Assembly: GCF_036456085.1 (NCBI RefSeq)
Contig: NZ_CP138632.1
Location: 1,717,001 to 1,781,000, forward strand
Reading direction: 5' to 3'
DNA length: 64,000 nucleotides
Source: Veillonella parvula
GTDB taxonomy: Bacteria; Bacillota; Negativicutes; Veillonellales; Veillonellaceae
Shown: positions 24,264 to 37,643 of the stretch, piece after piece
Position numbering within the stretch: position 1 is the stretch's first letter
How the letters are laid out: the number at the start of each line of letters is the position of its first letter
Notes under the pieces: generated by a model
Seen by the model: only the letters and a program-made list of their open reading frames with translations
What the model was told of the DNA's origin: nothing
The model's database searches: none
Translations under genes and position numbers: made by a program

Positions 24264-25013
24264 ATGAAAAAATCCACTTTGCTTGCTTTCACAGCGGCAG
24301 TATTATTCGGCAGTGGCGTATTCCATGTTAATGCGGCATCTGCTACATTTGATGATCCATTGCTTTTACCAAATCCGGCTAAAGCGCCTACAACAGGTTC
24401 TGTTGTATTGGTTCCTGTGGCTAGCCCTCAGGCTGTGCAAAGTATCCATGAATTTGTGAAAGCATGGGAAAATGCGGAAAAACACATTGCTTTAGCTGAA
24501 AGCAAAAAGAATAATCATCAAGCGTTAACTAAAGAAGAAGCTAAATGGTTACATTCTAAAGATAAGCATAACTATGCTGATTATTTCCGTAAACATTCTT
24601 TAGGTTATGTACATGGCCAAGAAACTGCATTGAACTGGAATGGTGAAAACCGTAATAAAAACGAGTATAGCTATTACACATTCCCTAAATATGATAAGGA
24701 CCAAGGTTACACAAATAGCTATGGTTACAATGTATTGCGCAGCATGGTTGATCGCATGAATGAATTGCTTCAAAAACAAAAGGCCGTTGGCGGTCCTTTG
24801 ACTGATGAAGAAGCACAAGCATTGGAAGATGCTATGCTTGATATCATGGCTCAAGATCAAGAACATGTATCTAATGAAGAATTGCGTTATTACATGAACG
24901 AAGCAGTTTGGTTTGCTACAAAACAAACTGTAAAAAATATGTCTGCAGAAGAACCTTCTGTTGGCGATATGCACGAAATCAACCTTCGTGAAGCGATTCA
25001 AACAGATAACTAA
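24264..25013 (+). CDS. Secreted protein of unknown function, 249 aa
   Basis: I do not recognise the family. The first 25 or so residues form a classical signal peptide (MKKSTLLAFT, then a hydrophobic run ending VNAASA), and there is no lipobox cysteine. The mature part is hydrophilic and predicted to be largely helical. Its N-terminal half holds a stretch rich in Lys, His and Asn, a Tyr-rich middle follows (SYYTFPKYDKDQGYTNSYGY), and helical segments near residues 170-230 are rich in Glu, Met and Asn. No cysteine is present. An AAGAGG ribosome-binding site lies about 9 bases before the ATG. It lies 90 bases behind the third adhesin on the same strand, with only a hairpin between them. A periplasmic or surface partner of that adhesin is possible but not shown. 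Confidence 0.8.
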   Translation: MKKSTLLAFTAAVLFGSGVFHVNAASATFDDPLLLPNPAKAPTTGSVVLVPVASPQAVQSIHEFVKAWENAEKHIALAESKKNNHQALTKEEAKWLHSKDKHNYADYFRKHSLGYVHGQETALNWNGENRNKNEYSYYTFPKYDKDQGYTNSYGYNVLRSMVDRMNELLQKQKAVGGPLTDEEAQALEDAMLDIMAQDQEHVSNEELRYYMNEAVWFATKQTVKNMSAEEPSVGDMHEINLREAIQTDN

Positions 25014-25160
25014 TTATCTAATACATATATAATTAAATCTTTATATGTATAACTTTTGTTGTATAGAGTATGCAGATGCAATACCTTATATATAAAAGTT
25101 TTTAATATGCAGTGTTGAGACGCAAATAAGGGATTCTATAAATACACTGTTATATAGGCA

Positions 25161-25207
25161 AGAAGCCGCAACAGAATGCAATATGTATTCTTGTTGCGGC
25201 TTCTTTT
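25161..25207 (+). terminator. Rho-independent terminator after the small secreted protein
   Basis: AGAAGCCGCAAC pairs with GTTGCGGCTTCT, extended by AGAAT/ATTCT with one bulged base. The stem is followed by TTTTT. Confidence 0.9.
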
Positions 25208-25347
25208 TATTTTAAATTCTCCTTATATGATATGTGTGGAAACGTGATATAACTCAAGTTTTAAATTTGTAAAATTAGGCTGTGAAAGTGTGTAAAAATA
25301 ATGGCAAAAATTTTCTGAAATTTATAGTAAAATTTGCCCAAATTTTG

Positions 25348-25376
25348 TTGACATCAGTATATGGAAATGTTATTAT
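25348..25376 (+). promoter_or_regulatory. Sigma-70-type promoter of the rRNA operon
   Basis: A perfect -35 TTGACA (25348-25353), a 17-base spacer and -10 TATTAT (25371-25376) sit in AT-rich DNA that could act as an UP element. Transcription would start near 25383, about 175 bases before 16S. The rest of 25208-25557 is leader, with the motif TCTTTGAAAACTG at 25407-25419 that is common in Firmicute rRNA leaders. Confidence 0.85.
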
Positions 25377-25557
25377 ATTCAAGTACCCCATATGAAGGGG
25401 CACAGATCTTTGAAAACTGAACAATGATAGGTAATCAATCGAAATGATTGAACATATGCCAGAGTGCGGGTTTTGACATAGTCAAAACCAACCATAATTC
25501 AAAGTTACTTAAAAGTAACGACAACAAATAATGAGCTATTCAAATAGCTTCAAGATA

Positions 25558-30540
<4,983 letters not shown>

Positions 30541-30622
30541 TATAAGCAGCGTAAAACATTAAGCAGAATGTGCAACAAATATATATACTTCTATGTGGTT
30601 TTCAGAGTACAAACTCTGACAG

Positions 30623-30740
30623 ATTCAGTGGCGATGGCTATGAGGATCCACCTGTTCCCATCTCGAACACAGTAGTTAAGCTCATAAACGCCGAAAGTAC
30701 TTGGCTGGAGACGGCCTGGGAGGATAGGAAGCCGCTGATT
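30623..30740 (+). rRNA. rrf: 5S ribosomal RNA
   Basis: About 118 bases with the typical CCACCTGTTCCCATCTCGAACACAG core. The terminal stem pairs TCAGTGGC with GCCGCTGA. It lies about 80 bases after 23S. Confidence 0.93.
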
Positions 30741-30745
30741 AAGCT

Positions 30746-30775
30746 AAAGGCACACCTGAGGGTGTGTCTTTTTTT
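30746..30775 (+). terminator. Terminator of the rRNA operon
   Basis: An AAAGGCACACC/GGTGTGTCTTT stem with a TGAG loop is followed by a seven-T run, right behind 5S. Confidence 0.92.
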
Positions 30776-30892
30776 GTATGGATTTTTATTTTTTTAAGGG
30801 AACTAATGAGCAAAGCAGTAGACGTTGAAGGAGTTACTTATATAATTAGTATTAATTATCGTGCTTTGAAGCACATATTTTTCTCATGGATA

Positions 30893-30901
30893 TGGTATAC
30901 T
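30893..30901 (+). promoter_or_regulatory. Extended -10 promoter candidate for the CGGC-domain gene
   Basis: TGGTATACT has the form TGnTATACT and starts 39 bases before the ATG. No good -35 is seen, which is acceptable for an extended -10 element. Confidence 0.45.
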
Positions 30902-30931
30902 TAGGCTTATATCATATTTATAGGAGGTCAT

Positions 30932-31303
30932 ATGGCTAAAAAAATTGCGGTTCTCGTGAATGAGGATACAATGCAGCGCTGTTCTTGTGGCGGTTGTTTG
31001 AAAGCATTTATGAATAAAGCGGATTCCTTTGAGCGTTATGCTGATGAGGATATTGAGTTGGTGGGGTTCACACATAGTGGTGGGGATCTAGCTAAGAAGA
31101 TTGAGTCTTTTAAGAAAAAAGGTGTTACTACGGTACATCTTTCTACATGTACGCGTGGTAAGAATGAAAATTATGAAAGCATCGCAGAGCAGTGTGCTGA
31201 GGCAGGCTTTGATGTAGTAGGCTATACACATGGTGGCGCTGTTTCTAAAGATGGTAAAGAAGCGGTAGTACTTTCGGCTAAACCAGTAACGACAGATCAA
31301 TAG
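30932..31303 (+). CDS. CGGC domain-containing protein, 123 aa
   Basis: A small cytoplasmic protein of the CGGC family, named for the motif seen here as CSCGGCLKAF at about residues 18-27. The family is thought to bind a metal or use its cysteines in redox chemistry, but no reaction is established. A second cysteine site, STCTRGKNENY, lies near residue 71, followed by a conserved-looking GYTHGG near the C-terminus. The length is normal for a single-domain member and there is no signal peptide. The AGGAGG-type ribosome-binding site at 30921-30926 fixes the start. It stands alone between the rRNA terminator and the protease gene. Confidence 0.85.
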   Translation: MAKKIAVLVNEDTMQRCSCGGCLKAFMNKADSFERYADEDIELVGFTHSGGDLAKKIESFKKKGVTTVHLSTCTRGKNENYESIAEQCAEAGFDVVGYTHGGAVSKDGKEAVVLSAKPVTTDQ

Positions 31304-31487
31304 TTAGCAATGTTTGAATTAACCATAATAGATTGCACCATCTTATGATAGATGAATGATTGTTCCATTATTCATTCTATATTTATCATGAAGTAATATT
31401 ATATAGGTAGTGTGGAAATTCTGGCGTTTTCTTACATTCTATATTGTTTTATTATATAGCTATATCATTGTTTAAGAGGTTGAGAGA

Positions 31488-32660
31488 ATGAATAAGAAAC
31501 TTACAGCGGCTACTTTATCTATTGCTATGGCAGTAACGATGGCACCAGCTATTATGCAAACGGCTCCTGTTAATGCTGCGTCTGCTGCGGTACAATCCTT
31601 AGCTAGTGGTGCTATTGCTATGGCTTACGTATCTACTGCATTAAATAAAATGGATAATTCTGCAGAGGGGCAACAGGAGAGTTTGGCGCGCACAAAAGAG
31701 AAAACTGGTTACTTAAACGATAGTGCAGCCCAAGAGCGTGTAAATCGCATCATGAAGACATTAGAGGCTACACCTAGTGTAAAGCGTTCTTATGTTGTAT
31801 ATGCGAATCCTGATGAGGAGTTTAATGCGTTTGCCACACTTGGTCGTGTTATGTCCATTAACAAGGGTGCTTTAGATACACTGGATGATGATCAATTAGC
31901 ATATGTAATGGCCCATGAAATTTCTCATGGCGAGCATAAAGATATTATTAATGGCGCTAAGAAACAAATTGGTCTTTCTACAGCAGTCGGTATAGCCGCT
32001 GGTGGTAGTGAAGGTGCGGCTATCTTATCTAATGTGGCAGGCAACTACTTATCTAATCAAGTGTTTACGATGAGCCAAGAGAAAGCCGCGGACGAGTTGG
32101 GCTTTAAGATTTTAAGTGAATCTCCATATAATGTAGGTGGTGCCGCCGGTTCTATGGCAGTACTGCGCAACAAAGTGGGGGAACACTACCGTGAAGGGCT
32201 TTCACAAGTGGTAGCACCTAACAACCATCCAAAGTTGTCCGATCGGGTGAACAATAATATTTCTCGTATGTACACATATTCTGGAAATCATGTAAATGTA
32301 TCGAATGGTACTGTGTACGTAAACGGCGATAATATCTATACTCCAGCAGGTAGCGGCCGTTACACAGGCGAAGAGCGTGCTTATTATATGGCTGGTAAAT
32401 TGGCACGATTGTATCATAACAATCAAGTGACACCGGGTTCTGCATCCTATAGTGGTGACACAGTAACGGTAGCTGGTCAATCCATTGTTTCTACGCCAAA
32501 TGCAGATGTAGCATTACAAGTGGCAACAAATCTTAATAATGCATTTGTAAAGCCTGCTGGTACAGCTGTTAATGCGAAGAAACCAGTAAAGGTTAAACAA
32601 GAAAAGCCTAAAAAGGTAAAAGAAAATAAAAAGGCAAAAGCTGATAAAGCTAAAAAATAA
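31488..32660 (+). CDS. Secreted M48-family zinc metalloprotease, 390 aa
   Basis: A peptidase of family M48, probably periplasmic and acting on envelope proteins. It has a signal peptide of about 32 residues ending near VNAAS, without a lipobox. The zinc site is clear: HEISH at residues 143-147 (two His ligands and the catalytic Glu144) and the downstream EKAAD at 198-202, where Glu198 is the likely third ligand. A C-terminal tail (about residues 355-390) is very rich in Lys, alternating with Pro and Val, and may bind anionic polymers or the membrane. Homologues such as BepA and LoiP degrade misassembled outer-membrane proteins, so a quality-control role is reasonable but inferred. It is transcribed alone. 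Confidence 0.9.
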   Translation: MNKKLTAATLSIAMAVTMAPAIMQTAPVNAASAAVQSLASGAIAMAYVSTALNKMDNSAEGQQESLARTKEKTGYLNDSAAQERVNRIMKTLEATPSVKRSYVVYANPDEEFNAFATLGRVMSINKGALDTLDDDQLAYVMAHEISHGEHKDIINGAKKQIGLSTAVGIAAGGSEGAAILSNVAGNYLSNQVFTMSQEKAADELGFKILSESPYNVGGAAGSMAVLRNKVGEHYREGLSQVVAPNNHPKLSDRVNNNISRMYTYSGNHVNVSNGTVYVNGDNIYTPAGSGRYTGEERAYYMAGKLARLYHNNQVTPGSASYSGDTVTVAGQSIVSTPNADVALQVATNLNNAFVKPAGTAVNAKKPVKVKQEKPKKVKENKKAKADKAKK

Positions 32661-32723
32661 ATAAGAGCTATACATGGCATATAATTTGCTTTAAGGATTT
32701 ATGCTATTATAATGAGACTAATC

Positions 32724-32759
32724 AGAGGACTGAGCCCATAAAGGCTTAGTCCTCTTTTT
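32724..32759 (+). terminator. Terminator after the M48 protease gene
   Basis: A 13-bp stem AGAGGACTGAGCC/GGCTTAGTCCTCT (one G-T pair) with a 6-nt loop is followed by TTTTT. Confidence 0.92.
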
Positions 32760-33174
32760 ATATGGATTGCAAATTTGTGACTTGAGTATACTATTTATAA
32801 GTTTATAAGATATATTGAGCGCATAGAAGTAATAAATAGCCCATAAAGATATGAATAAATTAGAGTATAAATATTATTCATGTGTGAATAAATTATATTC
32901 ATAAAGTGATAATAAGCTCATAAAAATACAAAAAGATTTTTGATGGTGGAACGTGAATTATAATGATTTTCAACTATAAAATATGAGAAATTATCTTATT
33001 GAGCATAGTTTTAATAGATATAATTATTATATTTTTTATAATAATTATGAAGCTTTTATGCGAGAACTTAATATTGTCTATATATAGTGGATAGATGTAT
33101 ATTTAAGGTGGATGAAATATGTAGTTAGAATGGAATCCTATAGAAATATCATAACGGTAGGGGGTATAGGGTTA
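32760..33174. other. AT-rich intergenic region upstream of the TonB locus
   Basis: No gene is seen. The stretch includes ATTCATAA at 32897-32904, as before the adhesins, and a perfect inverted repeat at 33020-33048, listed separately. Confidence 0.5.
33020..33048. promoter_or_regulatory. Perfect 12-bp AT-only inverted repeat, possible operator
   Basis: ATAATTATTATA (33020-33031) and TATAATAATTAT (33037-33048) flank a 5-T centre. It lies about 130 bases before the exbB promoter candidate. It is AT-rich and symmetrical like metal-regulator sites, but composition alone could produce it. Confidence 0.35.
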
Positions 33175-33203
33175 TTGTACTTATAAATACTTTATAGGAT
33201 AAT
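33175..33203 (+). promoter_or_regulatory. Promoter candidate for exbB-exbD-tonB
   Basis: TTGTAC (33175-33180), a 17-base spacer and GATAAT (33198-33203) give a start near 33210 and a leader of about 80 bases. Confidence 0.55.
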
Positions 33204-33289
33204 GTCAATGTTGGTGGTTAATCTAATAATATAGATGACCATTTTTTTGTTAAATAACACGTAATTTTATACATTATATGGAGGCTATG

Positions 33290-33901
33290 ATGGAGTATAC
33301 AATTCACCTATTTAATGCAGGTGGTTTCGTTATGTATCCACTTGTACTATTCATGTTAGCAGCATGTACTATTTTATTTGAACGTATTCGTACGTACAGA
33401 AACATCAATCATGAGTTACAGCAGTTGTCCGATAGCATTGATGCAGGTCGTAATAGTAATAATTGGTCTACTCTAGAGAATTCTATAAAAAATAGTGATG
33501 ATGCATTGAGTAGATTCGTGTCTCCTATCGTGGAGTCTGTATATAGTGCGGAAGGTTTAGAGAATCGTTTACATGATGTGGTAGGGTACATGGATGAACG
33601 TTTAAAACGTGGTCTTAACTGGCTTAGCATGATGGTAACAATGGCTCCATTACTTGGCCTTTTGGGTACTGTTGTTGGCATGATCCGCTCCTTCGCAGCC
33701 GTTGGTGGCGATATTGGTGCTCCTACTGTTATTACAGGCGGCGTATCCGAAGCGCTGGTTGCCACTGCAACAGGGCTTTCAGTAGCCATCGTAGCATTAG
33801 CCATCCATAGTTGGTGCACAGATAAAGTAAATTCAGATATCGCAAAGTTAGAGCAAAAATTAGGTTCTATTATGGATTTATATATTAGGAGTCAACGATG
33901 A
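33290..33901 (+). CDS. exbB: ExbB/TolQ/MotA-type proton channel subunit, 203 aa
   Basis: The inner-membrane proton channel that, with ExbD, powers TonB. Three membrane segments are visible: about residues 12-30, and two in the C-terminal half around MVTMAPLLGLLGTVVGM and VATATGLSVAIVALAI, which is the conserved ExbB/TolQ core. The reading frame could begin at 33278, but GGAGG at 33280-33284 would then lie inside the gene. That GGAGG sits 5 bases before the ATG at 33290, so I place the start there. The stop overlaps the exbD ATG (ATGA). It is the first gene of the TonB uptake locus. Confidence 0.92.
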   Translation: MEYTIHLFNAGGFVMYPLVLFMLAACTILFERIRTYRNINHELQQLSDSIDAGRNSNNWSTLENSIKNSDDALSRFVSPIVESVYSAEGLENRLHDVVGYMDERLKRGLNWLSMMVTMAPLLGLLGTVVGMIRSFAAVGGDIGAPTVITGGVSEALVATATGLSVAIVALAIHSWCTDKVNSDIAKLEQKLGSIMDLYIRSQR

Positions 33902-34302
33902 AACGTAGTTCAGTAGGCATACAAAAAGAACCTACCATCATGATTATACCTATGATTGATATCGTTTTCTTCTTGCTCGTATTTTTCATGATGAGTACGT
34001 TGTACATGAATACAGAGGAACAAATTCCTCTTAACTTACCGAAGGCTTCATCTTCTTCTGCTAAGACGATTGAGCCTATCACGATTTCATTAACAGCTAC
34101 ACATAAGATGTATTTGAATGAACGTGAGATTGTCCCTGATCAACTGGGCAATGAAATTCAAGGTATTGTTGCAAAAGAACCTCAACAGGCATTTATTGTG
34201 CGTGCCTCTGAGGATATTGCGTATAAGGACGTTATCAATATTTTAGATAATCTTAAAATTAGTGGTGCTCGGTTTGTTAGCGTAGCTACAGAACGGAAGT
34301 GA
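33898..34302 (+). CDS. exbD: ExbD/TolR-type biopolymer transport protein, 134 aa
   Basis: Partner of ExbB in the proton-driven TonB motor. It has one N-terminal membrane segment around MIIPMIDIVFFLLVFFMM. The Asp in PMIDIVFF matches the conserved protonatable residue of the ExbD/TolR family. The periplasmic part after about residue 45 has the expected size and contains ISLTATHKMYLNE. It overlaps exbB by 4 bases and lies 4 bases before tonB, so translation is probably coupled. Confidence 0.94.
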   Translation: MKRSSVGIQKEPTIMIIPMIDIVFFLLVFFMMSTLYMNTEEQIPLNLPKASSSSAKTIEPITISLTATHKMYLNEREIVPDQLGNEIQGIVAKEPQQAFIVRASEDIAYKDVINILDNLKISGARFVSVATERK

Positions 34303-34306
34303 TTCT

Positions 34307-35059
34307 ATGGTAGATAAACGATATGGAATTCCTTTCGTAGCTGCATTGGCATTAAATCTTGTATATTGGGGTGTTGTAGGTGATTGGTTTGGTCATATAA
34401 AACCTCCAGAAACACCCAAAAAAGACTTGGTTATCAACCTTGATATGGGGCAGCAAGAACCTCCTCAAGAGAAGAAAGATCCTGAGAAATTAAAGATTCA
34501 ACCTGACGACAAACCAGTCGCAGGAGGCGGTAAAGCAGGTAGTGTATTGCCTGATTTATCGGGAAAGCCCACAGAAGGCTTAAAAAATCTGAATCCTTAC
34601 TTAGGTGGTAATGAGACGGCATCAGTCAATTTGAATGGTAATACTGATAATCCTGTTGGCATTCCAGGGAGTGGAAATGTACCTGGCCCTGGAGGTGGTG
34701 GGGTTATTGGTAATGGAGGCCTTGGTAATGAGGGCAATGGTTCTAAAGGTGGTGATCCAGGTCCAGGTGATGTAGAACGTCGTGGGGGATCTTACGATAG
34801 TTCAGGTTATATTGCTCGCGTTGAGAGTAATAAAGTAATGCCGCAACAGGCGGTGCGCCGTGGCCTCAGTGGACGAGTTTCCTTTGAAATCACTTTTGAT
34901 GCCGATGGCAACTATGCAGGTGCTGAAATGATTGGTAGCAGTGGCTCTAGCATTCTCGATAATGCTGCTGCTAGCCTCGTAGAGAGCTCTGGCGGTATAG
35001 AGAATACAACAGGTGAGCCAGTTACAATTGTGGTTAATGTAGATTATGGTTTTAACTAA
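34307..35059 (+). CDS. tonB: TonB energy transducer, 250 aa
   Basis: It carries energy from ExbB/ExbD across the periplasm to the receptors. One N-terminal hydrophobic segment (about residues 8-24) is followed by a Pro/Lys/Glu-rich spacer (KPPETPKK, QEPPQEKKDPEK). A long Gly/Asn/Pro linker covers about residues 95-160. The C-terminal TonB fold starts near YIARVESNKVMPQQAVRRG, with GRVSFEITFDADG as the typical strand. The Gly-rich linker is longer than the usual Pro-rich rod. It serves the four receptors that follow in the same gene string. Confidence 0.92.
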   Translation: MVDKRYGIPFVAALALNLVYWGVVGDWFGHIKPPETPKKDLVINLDMGQQEPPQEKKDPEKLKIQPDDKPVAGGGKAGSVLPDLSGKPTEGLKNLNPYLGGNETASVNLNGNTDNPVGIPGSGNVPGPGGGGVIGNGGLGNEGNGSKGGDPGPGDVERRGGSYDSSGYIARVESNKVMPQQAVRRGLSGRVSFEITFDADGNYAGAEMIGSSGSSILDNAAASLVESSGGIENTTGEPVTIVVNVDYGFN

Positions 35060-35189
35060 TTTTCAATAGCTGATAATGTATGAATTATGTTTGTGTGTAG
35101 TTTTAATTCAGAAAATACAAGAAACGCATTTTTTAGAGGATTAGTTTTAATATTTTTTTTATTGTGTATTTATTGTGTGTGGAGGGGTT

Positions 35190-37643
35190 ATGACGAGTCG
35201 TCGTATTTTATCTGCTGCTATTGCGGCAACGTTAGCGTTAGGTACGTATCAAGCCTATGCGTATGATGAGAACTTCAAGGGTTATGAGGTTCATAATGTT
35301 TCGGTAAAAGCCGATGCGGCAAAGGATGAGTATGGTAATACCATTACTGAGCAATCTTATTACCGTACTGGTGGTGATGTAAAGGTTATCACTCGTGAAG
35401 AGATTGAAAAACGTCATTATCGCGATGTAACTGAAGCGATTAAACGCGTTCCAGGTGTTACATTCCAAAATCCTGGTTACCGTGGTGGCGAGTATGGTTA
35501 CCAATTTTACAACAATGGTGTGTCCATTAATGGTGACTCCCGCGTTGTAGTATTAGTAGATGGTCGTCGTGTAGACAATATTACATCTGGTCGTTTAGGT
35601 GATAGCTCTGAAAGAGGCTCTAAATCTACAGGTGTAAATATTGATGAAGTAACCAATATGGATGCTATTGATAAAATCGAAGTTATCAAAGGCCCTGGTG
35701 CTTCTCAATATGGTTCTGATGCTACAGGTGGTGTCATCAATATCATTACACGCCGTGGTAAAGGCAATTTCAGCGGTTCCGTTGATTTGGCTACAGGCAG
35801 CTGGAACAAGCATAGTTATAACTTGACTGTACAAGGTGCGGCAGGTAAGAATGCATCTACTGGTTACTTTGTAACAGCTACACGTACTATGTCTCAAGAT
35901 ACGAAGTATAAAGATGGCGATACTGGTGAAGTAGCCACTCTTACAGGTTCTAAATGGCGCGAAGAAGGATTTAATGCACGTATTGACCATGAGTTCAATA
36001 AGAAACAAAGCTTACAGTTCTCAATGAACTTCAAAAAAGGTCGCGATGGGTATCCAATTTCTACACCAAGCCGTAAATACTGGAATGCAGATGATTGGCG
36101 TCGCATTATTTTCAATGCTGAAGTTGGCCAATATGATACTAATTACAAGTTGAAAACAGATCCTAAATATGTAGATCCAGATGAAAATCCACAAGGTTAT
36201 GCACCTAAGTTGTATGGTGACTCCAGAAACCCTGGCTACCACAATTTATTCGCTTTAGATGGTAACTACGGCTCTTATAGTAAGTTTAAAAACTTAGACA
36301 CAGATTTGAAATTTACTTTCGATCGCCAAGGTCAAATGGAAAGCTTTGCTAGATTGTATCGTTTAGATCATCGATATGAAGGTCGCGATACATATACATG
36401 GTCTAAACTTGGTAGCGAGGCCGCACGTGCTGCCTATGCTGCGGCATTCCCTAATGGCGCTACTGTGGAGCAATTTAATGCATGGGTTGATTCCAATTTG
36501 GCACCATTCCCAGATCGTCGTGATGCATTGCGTCAATGGATTGCTGAAACAGGCGGTATGGCAGGTAGCCCAAATAGATGGTATAAAGAAAATAAAACAG
36601 GTGTAGAACTTCAATGGACTCGCCAACTTGATAAGCATGATATTATTGCTAATATCGACTATAGTCGCTCTAAGTTGAATTCCCGTTCTATTAAACGTAA
36701 TGGTGATGTAGTGTCTTCTGATATTCGTCGTAATACTTTATATGCTTATTTACAAGATAAAATCTACATTGGTAACAATGTGGAATTAACACCAGCATTG
36801 CGCTATGTACACTATAGCAGTATTCAAGGTAATGGCAGCGGTGACTCCCAAGGTAAGGGTAGTGTAAGCGCCTTGACTCCTAGTTTGCATGGTCAAGTTA
36901 AATTTAACAAGAAGACTAGTATGTACGCTGGGTGGACTCGTATCTTAAGACCGCTTAAAACAGGCGACTATAGTGCGACTGATGGAGTATTTAATACACC
37001 GTTAGATGACGAAAGAGGCGATGCTTTCACATGGGGCCTATTACATACATTTGGGAAAAACAATAATACTACTGTAGCAGTTCACTATGATTACACGCGT
37101 ATGAAAAATGCCATCGCTACATTACCAATTTTGAACAACAGAACCGGCGACTTTGAAAAAACAGCAGTTAATGCGAAAGAAAACAAACAATCTTTCAATA
37201 TTACAGTAGACCACAGATTAAATGAACATGTAACAATGAGTGCGTCTTATTCTCATATGAAAGATAAATGGTTATCTAAAGGTGGTTGGATTCTTGATCC
37301 AAACTGGGGTTATAGCAATAGCGATGATATCAATGTGGCTATTAATAGCTTGCGTCCGCAAAACCACTATGCATTGAACATTTCTTATGATAACAAGCGT
37401 CTATATTCTGGCTTGTTGATTAATTGGTACACTGGTAACAGCGACTATGCATTCACTCATAGACGTTTCCTCATCGTGGACTGGAACCTCAACTATGATG
37501 TAACAAAAGATTTAACTGCGTACATTGTAGTGAACAATGTTCTTAACCGCGCTTATGAAACAAGCTATAGCGCTTACAATGGTCGTGGTAGTGCGGCTAT
37601 GCCGGCACGTTCCTTCATGATTGGGGCGAAATATAAATTCTAA
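35190..37643 (+). CDS. TonB-dependent outer-membrane receptor 1, 817 aa
   Basis: An outer-membrane gated channel for a large ligand. A signal peptide ends near YQAYA (about residue 24). The plug domain lies at about residues 60-200, with VITREEIEKRHYRDV and IEVIKGPGASQYGSDATGG, and a 22-strand barrel follows with terminal Phe (AKYKF). NVSVKAD near residue 35 may be the TonB box. The frame could open at GTG 35175, but GGAGG at 35181-35185 precedes ATG 35190 by 4 bases, which is the better start. It is the largest of the four receptors and diverges from the others. The stop overlaps the binding-protein start by one base (TAATG), tying it to the ABC importer behind it. The ligand cannot be read from sequence; heme, corrinoid or siderophore are candidates. 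Confidence 0.93.
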   Translation: MTSRRILSAAIAATLALGTYQAYAYDENFKGYEVHNVSVKADAAKDEYGNTITEQSYYRTGGDVKVITREEIEKRHYRDVTEAIKRVPGVTFQNPGYRGGEYGYQFYNNGVSINGDSRVVVLVDGRRVDNITSGRLGDSSERGSKSTGVNIDEVTNMDAIDKIEVIKGPGASQYGSDATGGVINIITRRGKGNFSGSVDLATGSWNKHSYNLTVQGAAGKNASTGYFVTATRTMSQDTKYKDGDTGEVATLTGSKWREEGFNARIDHEFNKKQSLQFSMNFKKGRDGYPISTPSRKYWNADDWRRIIFNAEVGQYDTNYKLKTDPKYVDPDENPQGYAPKLYGDSRNPGYHNLFALDGNYGSYSKFKNLDTDLKFTFDRQGQMESFARLYRLDHRYEGRDTYTWSKLGSEAARAAYAAAFPNGATVEQFNAWVDSNLAPFPDRRDALRQWIAETGGMAGSPNRWYKENKTGVELQWTRQLDKHDIIANIDYSRSKLNSRSIKRNGDVVSSDIRRNTLYAYLQDKIYIGNNVELTPALRYVHYSSIQGNGSGDSQGKGSVSALTPSLHGQVKFNKKTSMYAGWTRILRPLKTGDYSATDGVFNTPLDDERGDAFTWGLLHTFGKNNNTTVAVHYDYTRMKNAIATLPILNNRTGDFEKTAVNAKENKQSFNITVDHRLNEHVTMSASYSHMKDKWLSKGGWILDPNWGYSNSDDINVAINSLRPQNHYALNISYDNKRLYSGLLINWYTGNSDYAFTHRRFLIVDWNLNYDVTKDLTAYIVVNNVLNRAYETSYSAYNGRGSAAMPARSFMIGAKYKF

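Noticed and set aside
30806-30904. Short open frame of 32 codons with an AAGGG site before the CGGC-domain gene
   Set aside because: It ends within the promoter candidate of the next gene, has no recognisable features, and a chance frame of this length is expected.
31345-31389. Imperfect hairpin ATGATA/TATCAT between the CGGC and protease genes as a terminator
   Set aside because: The pairing is AT-rich and interrupted and no T tract follows. It could be weak structure only.
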